From Fistulifera solaris (lineage: Eukaryota > Bacillariophyta > Bacillariophyceae > Naviculales > Stauroneidaceae), in assembly GCA_030295235.1 (NCBI GenBank), contig AP026136.1, positions 620,001 to 684,000 on the forward strand: a stretch of 64,000 nucleotides of DNA, written 5' to 3'. Position numbers and translations under genes: made by a program. Below are positions 23,229-35,026 of this stretch, piece after piece; position 1 is the stretch's first letter, and each line of letters begins with the position of its first letter. Below the pieces are notes generated by a model. It was given only the letters and a program-made list of their open reading frames with translations, was not told where the DNA came from and made no database searches.

Positions 23229-24681
23229 ATGAAGTTCTCTTGCGCAGCATCCTTCTTGTTCATTGCTTCGGCAGCTGCCTTCGCTCCTTCCGGCATCTCC
23301 AACAGACAGGTAGGTTTGCCGTTAGCATCCGAGATAATTTACAATTGACAATTCTCTTTAATATCGAGACTCTTTGGAAGCAACAACACTTTTCAAAAGA
23401 ACGTCTCGCGATATGCTTGGTTGGCTATCCTAACATGTTTGCTTTTGAATTTCAGGCAACTGCCATCTTCAGTGACCCCAACCAAAATCCTTTCGGTAAC
23501 CAACCATCGATCCAATGGGGTGGCAATGATAGTGATCCAAATGCCAAAACAATTCGTCTTCGTGAACGTCTCAACGAGGCCGACACCGAGCGTCGTAAGG
23601 CAGAAGAGGAGGCTCTTCAGCGTGAACGTGCTGCTGAAATCCGACGTGAGGAACGAATGAGAAAAATTGCTTACATGCAACAAATGCCGGACAATCAGCC
23701 GGCCGGTACTGGTGAGTACGCGCGTGCATATTCTCATTATTTATTTTTGAAGAATTAGAGTCTAACACACGCCTATTTTCAGTTGAAGAATTCATGTTCA
23801 AAGAGGGTGTCCAAGATCAGCTAGATAAACTGGACCGTGAGTTGGTCGGCTTACTCCCCGTCAAGAAGCGTGTCAAGGAAATCGCCGCTTTGCTCGTTTT
23901 GGATAAGATGCGCCGTAAGTTAGGCTTCGAAACGTCGGTTCCTTCGCTGCACATGTGCTTCACTGGAGCACCGGGAACCGGAAAGACCACCGTTGCCGTT
24001 CGAATGGGACAAATTCTGGCAAAGATGGGTTACTCTCGCCAGGGACACGTTGTGCTAGCGACTCGTGATGATCTAGTGGGTCAGTATGTGGGTCACACCG
24101 CCCCCAAGACCAAGGAAATGATCAAGAAGGCTATGGGTGGTGTTCTTCTTGTCGATGAAGCTTATTATCTTTACAACGCGGCGAACGATCGTGATTACGG
24201 TCAAGAATCTATTGAGATTTTGCTGAATGTGATGGAAACGCAGCAAGATGATCTTGTGGTCGCCTTGGCTGGTTATAAGGACCGCATGGATAAGTTCTTC
24301 TCGTACATTCCGGGTATGATGTCTCGTATCGGTAACCACATTGACTTTCCGAACTATTCGGCGGAGGAGTTGGTCCAGATTGCGTCGGTCATGGCTGGGC
24401 AGCTGGAGTATGATATTGACAACAACGCGTACAATACATTCTACCAATACATCCAGAAGCGCATGGAGCTTCCTTATTTCTCGAATGCCCGTACTGTGCG
24501 AAACGCCATGGACCGTGCTCGAATGAACTCTGCTATCCGAACGTTCGATCGTTTCGCTATTCGTGGTGAAAATGGAGGTGTATGCACGGTCCAAGACTTA
24601 AAGAGCATCACTTCAGAAGATTTCCAAGTTCTTTTGGACGACATCCTTTATGCTGATGCCGACAAACGTATTTTCGCGTAA
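23229..24681 (+). CDS. cbbX: CbbX, red-type Rubisco activase (AAA+), nuclear-encoded and plastid-targeted
   Basis: CbbX uses ATP to remodel red-type Rubisco and release inhibitory sugar phosphates. Exon 1 (23229-23309) encodes signal plus transit start MKFSCAASFLFIASAAAFAP, an ASAFAP-type motif. Intron 23310-23455, exon 23456-23711, intron 23712-23782 (GTGAGT...TTTCAG) and exon 23783-24681 give 411 residues in frame with no repair. The Walker A GAPGTGKTT, Walker B GGVLLVDEAYYLY, pore-loop region around RDDLVGQYVGHTAPKT, sensor/arginine region PGMMSRIGNHIDFP and C-terminal four-helix domain all match CbbX. Residues ~40-110 form an acidic/basic linker that is longer than in bacterial CbbX. Diatoms also carry a plastid-encoded copy; this nuclear one is the expected partner (established for red-lineage algae). 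Confidence 0.93.
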
Positions 24682-24756
24682 ATCTATCTAGCCATTAGTT
24701 GGTAATCGTTTTCCTTAGTGATAACCGGTTTCATTAAAATAGGCAGAAATCAATTT

Positions 24757-27612
24757 TCATCGTTTCTTGCTTCTTTTCTTCGTTGATTGATGAGTGTTCT
24801 GCCTGGCATATCCTTTTGCTTTCCCCGTGCTCATGTGCTGTAAGCTATATTGAATACGTTGAAAAGCATCATTCCTGCCTTGTGAAACTGGAGACTGGGT
24901 CGGCATTTTCTTTACTTTCTTCTTCTAAAAGGACAATCATTTCAAAGTTAGCATCATTCTTACATTCATCTTGTTCGTGTCAGTCGTAGACATACCTTTC
25001 CTTGATCCAGCATGGAATCCCAACGGTCCAAAAACATCTTTCTCTTTCTGAATGTATCCTTCCGATCAAGTTGTTTCAAAAGGCTGCGCCGATTTTCATC
25101 CACTTTAAGTGCATTCTTTGAAGACGCACTGAGCTCACTTCGTACCGTTTCCGCAGCGCCTTCGTCTTCCCAGCCACCAACTGGTTTGTTTCCCAACAAT
25201 GAGAAATCGGCCTCTTTGTTTCGAATAGTTGTGGCCGGCTTCCAGGCCTTGTTCTTGGCCCGAGGTCCCAGCATCACCTCAACCTTGCCACGACCGGGGC
25301 CGCGGTCTAACACGATCTTTCTTTTCTTATTATCAGATTTTGGGAGCTTTTCCGCAACAAAAGATTCCGTACTTGAGTCGTTCATGCTTTTGGTAGGTGT
25401 CACCATAGGGCTAGCAATCGCCCTCGTCGAATCCAGACTTTTGTTGTTTCTGGAGCCGTCGTCATCTTCCCTTCACACTATCTGAAGTAGATCCGCTGTC
25501 CAATGAATCCTCCGAACCACTGGTGCTATTATCGCTGTCGGTGCTCTCTGGAGAAACTTTCACTTTATCATCGGCTTTCTCATTCTTGATCGGATGCGAA
25601 GTGGACGACGACGACGATGATGATGAAGATGATGATGAAGAAGAAGAAGATGAAGAGGAAAAGGAAGAGGAAGAAGAAAGTGCATTTGTGGCATTGTCTC
25701 TCGAATCTGAGCCAAAATGTTTCGGTGTTGCAACTATCTGCTTTGTAATTTGAGTCTCCTTTGACTGCAGAAGTGTTGCTTGCGGAGTTAACTCGATCAT
25801 TTCACTGAAGCTGCCAGAGCGGGTTCTCTCCCGTGCTTTCGCATGCTCGATGGCCTCCTCAGTCGACATCGATTTCATAGAACGCGGCGGGGGTTTCAAG
25901 GGCGGGGTTGGAAATTCAATCTTAACTTCTTTTCTTGAATAGAAGAGAAGGTATGCACCTTCCGTTTGTTGCAAAACATGTCGCTCCGAGACGCTTTCTA
26001 CGTAGGAATCATCCATATGGAACCAATTGTCACCGCTTGGATTCTTCACACAAGCTGTATAATGCCCCGAGCTAGCACTACCACCAACATGGATTACAAC
26101 GCCACTCAAAACGTAAGGGCACGACCTGTCATCGCTTAACGAAAGATCCATCGTGGCTGGAAACTTGATACTTCTTGTGATTTTCTTTCCAGACCCAAAG
26201 CGTCCGTTCAGACCCGGAGAGAACCCATGGAAGCCACTGTATGAGAATCGTTTCAATTGAACACAGAGTGAAAGTGGCGGTCGGAAAATAGTAAGCTGCT
26301 TTTGTGCACAAATGAGTTTATTGCACTTCGAACACTTCCATTTATTCTCTCGGTCGAGTATTTCTTTTCGCGTGTACTCTTGAAAAGCGTCCGAAAGGGT
26401 TTGGCACGACTTTTTACTGACCTCCAACGAGATGTCTAGGAAAGGATCGTACGTATTACTGCAATATCCACAACTAGTACATTTGACTTGGCTGCGCAAA
26501 TAACCGCCGAAAATGCGGTGTACAAAGGTTGTCTCATCTAGACGAGCAATAGGCAAACGATCACGCCACCCTCTGGCATGCTGGTTAATTCCGGCACCTC
26601 GAAGTTCACCATCATTCATCGCATCAAGTAAATAGACTAAAAATTCATGCGCGTCTTCTTGACGACCCGGTCGAAATTTGTAACCCTGACGGCTACCGCA
26701 GGCACTTAAAGACGGCACTGCCTTGACGATGGAACGAGGGGATATGGAAGTAACGCCGTTCACTCCACCGTGCATCTGTTGAAAAAGCTTACTGATAATA
26801 GCAGTAATTCTTTTTCCTTGATTTTCTTTCTTTGAATGGAATGTATCTTGCATCATGGGCGGCATCGACAAGAGTGACTGGGAAAACGGCGGCAGATAGG
26901 CCAGACACTGAATGGTGCTGTTCAAGAAGCACTGATACCAATACTCGGGTTAGATTCCAGTCCAGATCCTCAATCGAGAGAGTCACATTCATTGACTTAC
27001 TGTGTTCCCCAAGTTCATCAGACCCAGTGCTTTGGACGATTTCCGTTGCTTCAAGTAAGTCGAACTCCATTGGTACTTGGTTAACACAGTCCTCTCGTCA
27101 CACAATCCTCGTTGAGGAAGAGCCAATTCTCCATCCGTCGAATTGGCTCTCGGCCGACAGCCGACTTTATCCTTCACTACTTCTTCGATCGATTTGCCCG
27201 ACAGGTGTCCCATGGGCAGTTCACTTTCTCGCGAAGCATCATGGTCAGCCTGCGATGATACTACGGAGGGTGTAGAATCGGAATCGACTTTCGTTTTGCT
27301 AGATCTTCCATTCAAAATATCGTCGATCGACAGTTTGCTGAGGTTATCTCCTTTTTCTGATACGCTGGCATTACTTGGCGATGATTCTTTCGTTGAAGTT
27401 GTTGCGTGCCCATTCGCCAGATGCTTTCCAAATATGTAGGCAAAAATATTTCCTTTCTTGTCTTTCGGATACACAAAGTCCACAGTCGCCAAATGATTTT
27501 TTCGAATTGATCCGAATGTATCGACCGACTTTCGATGTTCTACGGATGCTTCCACCTTGTGTCCGTTCGATTTTTGCTTGTTTTTCTTTTTCTTAGAGCG
27601 GTGTTTCCCCAT
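24757..27612 (-). CDS. USP36/Ubp10-like ubiquitin-specific protease
   Basis: A cysteine protease that removes ubiquitin; the family often acts in the nucleolus. The N-terminus is Lys-rich (MGKHRSKKKKNKQKS), as for a nuclear or nucleolar protein. The Cys box (LGLMNLGNT-CFLNSTIQCL) is split by intron 26932-27000, with TGC as the first codon of exon 2. A QEDAHEFLVYLLDAM box, zinc-binding CTSCGYC...CSKC, and His box GSASSGHYTACVKNP...WFHMDDSYV follow. A poly-Ser tract and an acidic stretch link to the C-terminus. The frame breaks at CCC 25469-25471 (plus strand); one base less gives DSVKEDDDGSRNN. A last intron (24925-24995, GTATGT...TTTTAG) adds the basic tail KKKVKKMPTQ...NAFQ-like...KKRSKKR, typical of USP36. 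About 904 residues. It is convergent with cbbX, 75 bp away. Confidence 0.88.
25599..25680. repeat. Trinucleotide (GAN) repeat encoding poly-Ser in the USP36-like gene
   Basis: Plus-strand GAC/GAT/GAA triplets read as a long Ser run on the minus strand inside the coding region. The matching acidic plus-strand frame (25523-25753) is a shadow. Such tracts are prone to length variation. Confidence 0.75.
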
Positions 27613-28012
27613 ATTTTGTCACCAGTGAAACTGCAGATATCACTCAAGGTCAGGGCGAAGAAGGAAAGTTGCTGCTTGTCAATAAAATGATGATGATCAT
27701 CGTCTCACTTTGATCGATGGTTTCCAATGGCTCCCAACTCCCAACGCGAGCGATCAACACCAAAAGTTGGAATCTTCCGCACACTGTTTGCACAATATTC
27801 GAGTACTTCATTTGAGAAACGGTACGACTAGAAAACGGATTGTCAAGCACGATTTGAAAATCGCATCGGCGGCAAGAAAACGTATAAAACGACATGTCAA
27901 TGTTGTTGATGCAATAAATGATACGAATTACTCCGTATATGTGTTGCGACGATGAAAAGTAAAGAATCCTTTCAATAATAATAAACAGTCGACCGACGCT
28001 GGACCGCGGAAA
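27613..28012. promoter_or_regulatory. Divergent promoter region between the USP36-like and calpain genes
   Basis: The 400-bp interval lies between two outward-pointing starts. It contains one copy of the 9-mer TACTCCGTA (27929-27937). No TATA box is clear. Confidence 0.4.
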
Positions 28013-30681
28013 ATGGCTCCTTCCATGATTGACGACGTTTTTGAACTCCTAGCTCTTGCCGAAACTCTCGAAGAGCAGAGTCGCATTGAAGCTGCCACCA
28101 AGTACTACGAGGCCGTTTATTTGATGCGTCGTTATTTATTAAAGAAAGAAGAAAAATCATCGGATCGAGATATACGGCAATTACTGGAGGAAAAAGTTCG
28201 TCACTACGAGCAAGTAGCAGCAACACTCATAGCGGATGATGCGAGTAGGACTTTGACGAGTAATAGTTACTCGCAAGATGACTTCAGTCTCACTCCCTTG
28301 CATCCACCGCCACCACCTACGGCACTACATCCGCTCGCTTCTCAGTCCCCGAAATTACAGAATCATCAACAAGTAAATTTGCAGAAACTGGTAGGGTTTG
28401 CGAATCAAAAACTATCTCGAGCACTCGACTTCGATGAAGCTGAACAAACAGAGGATGCCATTTCGACCTACATGGAAGCAGCAGAAGATTTCCTGGAGGG
28501 GCTAAGATTGGCCGAACTAGACGAAAAGGACAGTCCTGCTGCAATTATGATCAAACGTCGATTGCAGAGTACACTGGATCGTCTGGAAGTACTCAAGTCA
28601 GTAGTATCCACCCAGCCTTCTTTGGGAAAAGTCGTTCTACCACAAAAACAAATGGCCGATTATCCACCATCTCGTATTCCACCACACAAACTTTCTGCGG
28701 AAGAAGTCAATATACTGAAAGCATCTTCACTCATCGCGAGTGGTGTATTTTTGCCGTGGTCCGATGATGATGCCCGAAATTTACGAATTGAAATGAAACA
28801 ATCATCACGCATGTACACGGACCCCAACGGCTTTTTGACGCTGTCCGACTCACAGAAACAAGTGTTCCATCGTTGGGCCCGACCATCGGAGATTGCACGA
28901 ATACGATATCAGCAAGGAACCTCGAAGACGCTACAAGAGATTGTCATTGCGAAGGTGATTACTCCTTTCACGATCCGGCAGAAATACGTTACCGACTGTT
29001 CTTTTGTGGCTAGTCTGTGCATTTGCGCCAATTTCGAACGTCGGTTTAAGAAAAGGCTCATTACTTCGATTCTGTATCCACAGACAGAACAAGGAGATTT
29101 AGTGCATAACCCAGCTGGCAAGTACATGGTGAAACTTTGGCTTAACGGGGTTGCCCGTTGCGTGGTGATCGATGATTATTTCCCGATTGATAAGTACGGC
29201 AATCTATTGTGCTCGCACACGAGTAGCGGCAATGCTCGCTATTTGGAACTGTGGGTGTGTTTGATTGAAAAGGCGTTCCTCAAACTTTCCGGTGGTGGTT
29301 ATGGCTTTCCGGGCTCGAATAGTGCTGTCGATATGTTTTCATTGACCGGTTGGATACCGGAATCGGTCCTTTTGCCAAAGAAACCGATCAATTTCGAGAT
29401 TTTGAAACACCACCGGAACGAGCATGGGAAAGAATCATGAGTGCTTCCTCTTTCGGTGATTGTCTCATAACTGTCTCCTCAGAAGTCGACATTTCCGAAG
29501 AAGCTGAAGCCGTGGGGCTGGTTACCGGGCATGCGTACGCCGTCTTGAATGTTATTGAGACCAGAAACGGAACCCGTCTTTTCCAGCTAAAAAATCCGTG
29601 GGCTCACAAAGGATGGAAAGGGCGTTTCTCAACAAAAGATCTTACCTCGTGGAATGATTTCTCCTTCCAGACAGAAGTCGGTTACGACCCCCAAAAAGGC
29701 TGCCATGTGCGATGATGGTGTTTTCTGGATCTGTTGGGACGATGTCCTGCGATACTTCCAAAACTTTCATCTATCATGGAACCCTGACTTGTTTTCGCAT
29801 AGAACGGCGTTACATGGTTTGTGGCCCGAGTCACAAGGTCCCCCTCAGGATTCTTTTCAAATCGGCGAGAATCCTCAATACGTGGTCGAAATTTCCGATC
29901 CGGCAGTGGAGACGAATCCATCATTATGGATCCTTCTGTCGCGGCATGTAACAAAGGAGGAGCAGCTCGAAGGAAAGGTATTTTCTAAAAAAAATATGTG
30001 CAACAACACGCCCTGCCCATTCTCATTTTTCTTTGTTTTTCCATAGATCGACGACTACTTGACAATTCACCTACACAAAAACAACGAGAAAAAGCAAAGA
30101 AAATGGTACCCTGGTCGATCTGGTGATTGTATTGTAATGAGCGCTTATACGAACTCGCCGCATGTTCTCGTTCGGTACGATATCTCGGGCAGACAAGACA
30201 AATATCTCTCACTTGTGTTGTCTCAGTTTAACAAAGTGCGGGATATTCCATACACGCTCTCCGTCTTTTGTACGGGTCACTTTTGCTGTCCCGTCCACCG
30301 AAAGATTTGGATTACTGTATCGTACTAAAGGCATTATGGTCGAACCGTAGTGCAGGACAAAGCATGGAGGACAATCACATCACGTTTTCAGTACTTGTAG
30401 AGGCGTCGTGTTTCGTGGAATTTCGAGTTTCCACTAGTACGAATATCGCCTCCAATATTATGTTGATTCCGGTCCAACGATACGGCGATGGATTGCGACA
30501 GACTACCAGCAAACCAATAGTAGATAGCGGACGCTACCGCCACGGGTTTGCTGTTGCAGGGCCCAAGTCAATTAAACCGGGTCCGTACCTTCTCGTCGTC
30601 AGTCGTTTTCATGAACGACAAGAGGGTGATTTCCAGCTCAAAGCCTATTCATCACGAAGGTTGAAGATAGAAAAGAAATAA
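28013..30681 (+). CDS. Calpain-7-like cysteine protease with two MIT-like domains (PalB type)
   Basis: Calpain-7/PalB proteins act with ESCRT-III at endosomes. The order fits: an MIT-like helix bundle at the N-terminus (ALAETLEEQSRIEAATKYYEAV), a second at residues ~120-200, the calpain protease core, then C2-like beta domains. The catalytic triad is visible: Cys in YVTDCSFVASL, His in TGHAYAVLNV and Asn in LKNPWAHKGW. An intron at 29978-30046 is GT-AG and joins LEGK to IDDYLTIHL. Three one-base breaks interrupt the frame: CC/T4 29368-29373 (one base short), A5 29694-29698 (one too many) and T4 30266-30269 (one short). The bridged product is 866 residues and collinear with the family. Calcium dependence is not expected for this subfamily. 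Confidence 0.85.
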
Positions 30682-31128
30682 TGTCATGACAACCTGTTGC
30701 AAGCTACAAAGTATGTGTGGACTGTGGACGTTTATTAGGAAAATGTGAGGATACAAACAAAGAAAGTTCGGTTGATCTCAGGTTGGATTTTCTTGTTGTC
30801 CGTTGAATTTAATCCGGTACCTGTGAATAGATAGTTCTTGTCAAGACATAGATACTGAAGCTACCGGTCCGATAGTGCACATATATTTCATAGGAATTCA
30901 AAAATGTCGCTCTAAACAAAAACCGCAAACGATATGATTTGAATTCCGCCGGCTAATTTTAGCGCCATTATCCAACAAAGACAGTTCCTTGTCTCTTGGG
31001 AGCTTTTAAGCAACAACCGCAGGCAAAAAAGAGTTGAAGCTTTATCTTCAGCGAAACGCTCAGAAACTCAACTCTCTGATTGCTGTGAATGTGAAAGCTT
31101 CCCTTAAAAAGGAAGAAGCACGTTAAGA
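30682..31128. other. Intergenic region, 447 bp
   Basis: It follows the calpain gene and precedes the WD40 gene on the same strand. AT-rich, with no recognisable element. Confidence 0.4.
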
Positions 31129-33855
31129 ATGGGAAATTGTCAGAGCGATTACTCTCATCACCATGTGCGGATAGAAAACCCAGGGGTCAGAAAATTGGCT
31201 CCCTCGTTGCGCCGAACAAGGAAAATTGTAATCAGCTATGATGATCAAGATGGCATATTTTTCGACGAAATCTTGGAGCAGACAATGCCGTTGTCGCCCG
31301 ACGCCACCACCCTCACAACTACGTCCTCTTTTCTACGCCTCTCGATCCTTATGAAAGCCCTTCTCCTCTTTCTCTAATAAGACCGAGCAGCGATGACAGT
31401 GACGCAGCACTTCCTTCACCCTCAGGTACTCGCGTTCTCGATGTGTCACCTCGACAATCATCAAAAAAAATCTCAAAAAGGAAATTCTTCAAGATCGACG
31501 TGGAGTCGTTACGACCAAACTCGAAAGAACTTTTCGAGTGCGTTAAGAGCACGATTGGAACGCTCCACGTTCAAGCAAGCGTCGGTGATATCGCCTAGTA
31601 ATAAAGAGACGTATCAAGAAAGTGAAATTCCTTTCTTTTCATGGGATATTTGCGGGACGAATTTAAACTCGAGATTCTCCGAAGAAGAGGCGCCAGAACA
31701 AAAGTATATCAATCAGTCTAGCGAGAACGAAGCCAACATTTGGACCGAGATCGAAACAGATGCGAGCGTCACCGCGGTGTCCATTTTTCGTCATCAATCG
31801 GATCATAGTCGCATCAATCTCGCCGTGGTATTGGAGGACGGAAGAGTTGTTGTACATGAAGTTCACGCGGACTGCGATGCCAGTCATTCTCCCAAACTTG
31901 ATCTTGTCTTAACCCTAGATCACGGAAGTAGAATACGTTCTATTGATTTTTCATCGGATGGGAGATTCTGCGCAGTAGGCGGTGACGATTGCAGGTGTAC
32001 AATCTATCGTCTGGTGTATGAAGAGGATGCACTTTGTGGAGCGTCCGTTCTAACAATAGTCGAGCGCGTCGACCGAGTGTGCATAGTCCGATTCAACCAT
32101 CATCAACCGTTACTGGCGATAGGAGGGTTCGACGGGAAAGTGACTCTCTTTTCTACAGAAAGTTTGGATCTGGAAAGGAGCTTGACGCGGTCCTCGAATA
32201 CAGCCTGGATGGACTTGTGTTCGCTATGGATTGGAGTCCAGATGGACAGTACTTGGCTTTTGCAGGCAGCGATAAAAAATGCACTATTTTAGACGGTTCT
32301 AACGCATGGAAAGTCAAAACAGAAATTCTCCGATATGCCCCTGTTCATTCAGTCAAATGGTCACCCGCCAACAATGGAGATCTGGCGATCGGATCGTCCG
32401 ACACGACCATCTACGATTTAAAAAGTATGTCTGTCCGACACAGAATCGCTCTGAACACGGAAACTATTTCTATGCGTCACTTGAACCGCAAATGTACCAT
32501 TTGCTGGAGTCCCACTGGAAACTGTAAGTGCTTTGGGTTTGATTTGCGCTCTTTTTCCTATTGCTGCAAATTGTTCACGTTTATTGTTCTTCTCCCTTAG
32601 ACCTCGTCATATGTGATTCTCTGGGTGATTGTACGATGTTTGAGACCAAAACTTATGCCAAAGTGCAAGAGGTTCATCGACATGGATCTCTCAACGCTGT
32701 ATGTTGGACACAGAGTCATGGTGATTGTCGTTCTAGAAATGAATTACTCGTTGTTGGCGGAGATGACAAAAAGCTTGCAGTCATTAAAGCAGGGAAAGAG
32801 ACGAACACATCACAACAGCACTACCATCAGTCAGTAGAGTGGATATTTGATGAAAAGGCTTTCAAAGAGGTTGACGACAACGACGAAGCTTCGAACTCTC
32901 CGGTCGTTAAGAAAATAGCAGGTTACGTCGTGGCTATGGCGTTTTCAAAAGGGAGTACGACGCGTCCAAGCCCTTTCTTGGCATACTCGACTGATGATAA
33001 CCGAGTGACTGTGCTATCGACGTCCGACTGGAGTCTAATAGCAGAGATTTCCTTCCCCCAGCCAGCAACAGCTCTCGCCTTCACCAACGGAAGCAAGTAC
33101 TTGGCGTACGGTTGCCTAGACTCTAGACTGTACGTTTCAGAAACATTCCCGAACTGGTCTCTCGTGGCCAACATAGAGTTGCCATCTCCGGTTCACAGCA
33201 GCCTCATGTATAGCCAAAGCAATCGATTGCTTGGCGCAGGGCTTTATGATGGCACGTTTAAACTTTTCGATCCGGAGCATAAACACACAATCTGTGGGGG
33301 TATCGACGGAAATGAGTCACCAATCACCACTGCTGACTGGAGTTCAAAAGCGGTAGCTATTGGAAAAGAGGACGGGACGGTGAAACTCTATGACCCCGAG
33401 AAACTTCAGTCTGGAATCATTGAAGCGATTGCTACTATTAGTAAAAGGACGACAATCAGGAATGTAGCTTTCGGTTTAAATGGACGATTTCTTGCAGTTG
33501 GGACCTCTGACGGCCTTGTGAGTATATACAGTGAAAAGGGTGGATGGGTTTTATGTCACCAGCTTCAAACTTTTAAGGGCGGAGTGACATCTTTGTCATG
33601 GTGTCCCACAAGTCGCCATTTGGCAGTTGGAGATGATCGGGGATCAGTGAAAATCATGGATACTGTTTTTGGGCGGACGTCGCAGAAGCCAAGCAAGCGT
33701 TTCACACTGCTGAAGACACGATCATATCGAGCCCGAAACCAGCACTTACGTTTAGTCAAAATGGAAACCTAATGGCATTCGCTACCAGTTATCAGGGGAT
33801 TACGTGTCGCAGATTGCTCCCATTGGAGATTGCAGCTTTGCTTGGAACAAGCTGA
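31129..33855 (+). CDS. WD40-repeat protein with an N-terminal myristoylation/palmitoylation signal
   Basis: About 883 residues after four one-base repairs (T4 31329-31332, A8 31463-31470, A3 32174-32176, T5 33666-33670), with an intron at 32524-32600 that joins TGN-Y to LVICDSLGD. The N-terminus MGNCQS fits N-myristoylation at Gly2 (Ser at position 6) with a neighbouring Cys for palmitoylation, so membrane attachment is likely. A disordered Ser-rich stretch follows. Then come about 10 WD-like beta-propeller blades, for example IRSIDFSSDGRFCAVGGDD, VFAMDWSPDGQYLAFAGSD, VTSLSWCPTSRHLAVGDD and ALTFSQNGNLMAFAT. The last blade and the stop at 33853-33855 are recovered only with the final repair. 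The number of blades suggests two propellers. Cargo or partner unknown. Confidence 0.7.
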
Positions 33856-33984
33856 CAAAGACGCCTCGGATGTTGCATCAGCAGAAAACTAAGGATGACT
33901 CAACTAGGACTGAATGCACTGGCAACTACTGCTTATAATCAGTAAGCTATATATCTAGTCTTCGTCAATATGTGTTTACCCTTT

Positions 33985-35026
33985 TCATAGATCAGGCATC
34001 CCGAGCAACTGTGCGAATTTCCGCAGCTCTTCTTCATCCTTAAAAATCGATTCGCCTTTTGAAGACGCTCCATGATGGCGACATCCTCGGCCATGTGTAT
34101 CAAATTAGTGGTACCATCCAGTGGTTTTGGATAACCCAGCGACATGAGAAAGGCATACATAAGTGTTTGGGGCGTCAGATTCAAAGAGTCAGCCCAATCG
34201 CGTACTTCCTTGGACGCCAGTGCCTGTCGATTAGCTGTCAAGGTCCAAAAGGACTGATACCAGATATTCTTTTCCTTACAGAATTGCCGTAGTTCGGTGT
34301 CGAAATTCGAATCCGCATAAAATCGATTCTGCAGGACAGCCGGCTTAATTCTCGCCCTTTCGTATATAGCAACAAACATGGGATAGTCGTAGCAATTGCT
34401 CACCCCCAATTGTCGAACCTTTCCGGCATCGACAAAGTTCTCGAATTCACTCCAGACCTCCATAGTTTGTTCTACAGTCGGCAGGGGCGAATGTAGAACC
34501 AGGGAATCGATGTAATCTGTTCTCAGATTCTGCAGTGACACCGCTAGACTCTGTCGTACCTGCTCAGTCAAAGAAGCATCCTTATCGTACGGAACATTGT
34601 TCGGATCTTGACCCGGATACGGTGTATACTTTGTTTGCAAAAACAAATCACCTCGTTCCAGCCCCAGTTCCGAGGCCGCCGCCGTCCATCCCGCACCCAC
34701 TCCGGCTTCGTTATAATGTTTGGGTTGACATGCTGTATCGATAAAGCGGAAACCGGTCAGGATGGCTTGTTGCACATATTTAGCGGTTTCTTCCTTTTCC
34801 AAGCCGTCCCGTACATGAGGAATGGCTTGTGTGTGGCAATGATTCGCGATACAGGGAGTGCTGACACCATCATTTGTCGTTCTTCGACGTTGGTAAGAAA
34901 AATGTACAAAGAAGTAATGAGCCCCAGAACCGAAAGAATGGACAAGTTGATGAGATGTGCGGAAAAATAGCGATTGTTACGTTGCATCCCGTACACGGAA
35001 CGCGAACTGCGATTGATTTTCACCAT
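33985..35026 (-). CDS. Aldo/keto reductase with an N-terminal membrane segment
   Basis: An NADPH-dependent reductase fold. All four catalytic residues are visible: Asp in FRFIDTA, Tyr in KHYNEAGVG, Lys in FLQTKYTP and His in SLVLHSPLP. Cofactor-site motifs LGVSNCYDYP and VLQNRFYAD also match. The N-terminal 60 residues carry a hydrophobic segment (INLSILSVLGLITSLYIFL), unusual for AKRs, so the enzyme may be membrane-anchored or ER/plastid targeted. Two T4 runs (34795-34798 and 34057-34060, plus strand) are each one base short: the first repair gives MYGTAWKKEETAKYVQ, the second restores the family-like end ESIFKDEEELRKFAQLLGM with TGA at 33985-33987. The result is 347 residues. Substrate unknown. 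Confidence 0.8.

Noticed and set aside
25523-25753. Acidic plus-strand ORF (Asp/Glu runs)
   Set aside because: It is the complement of the poly-Ser tract of the USP36-like gene.
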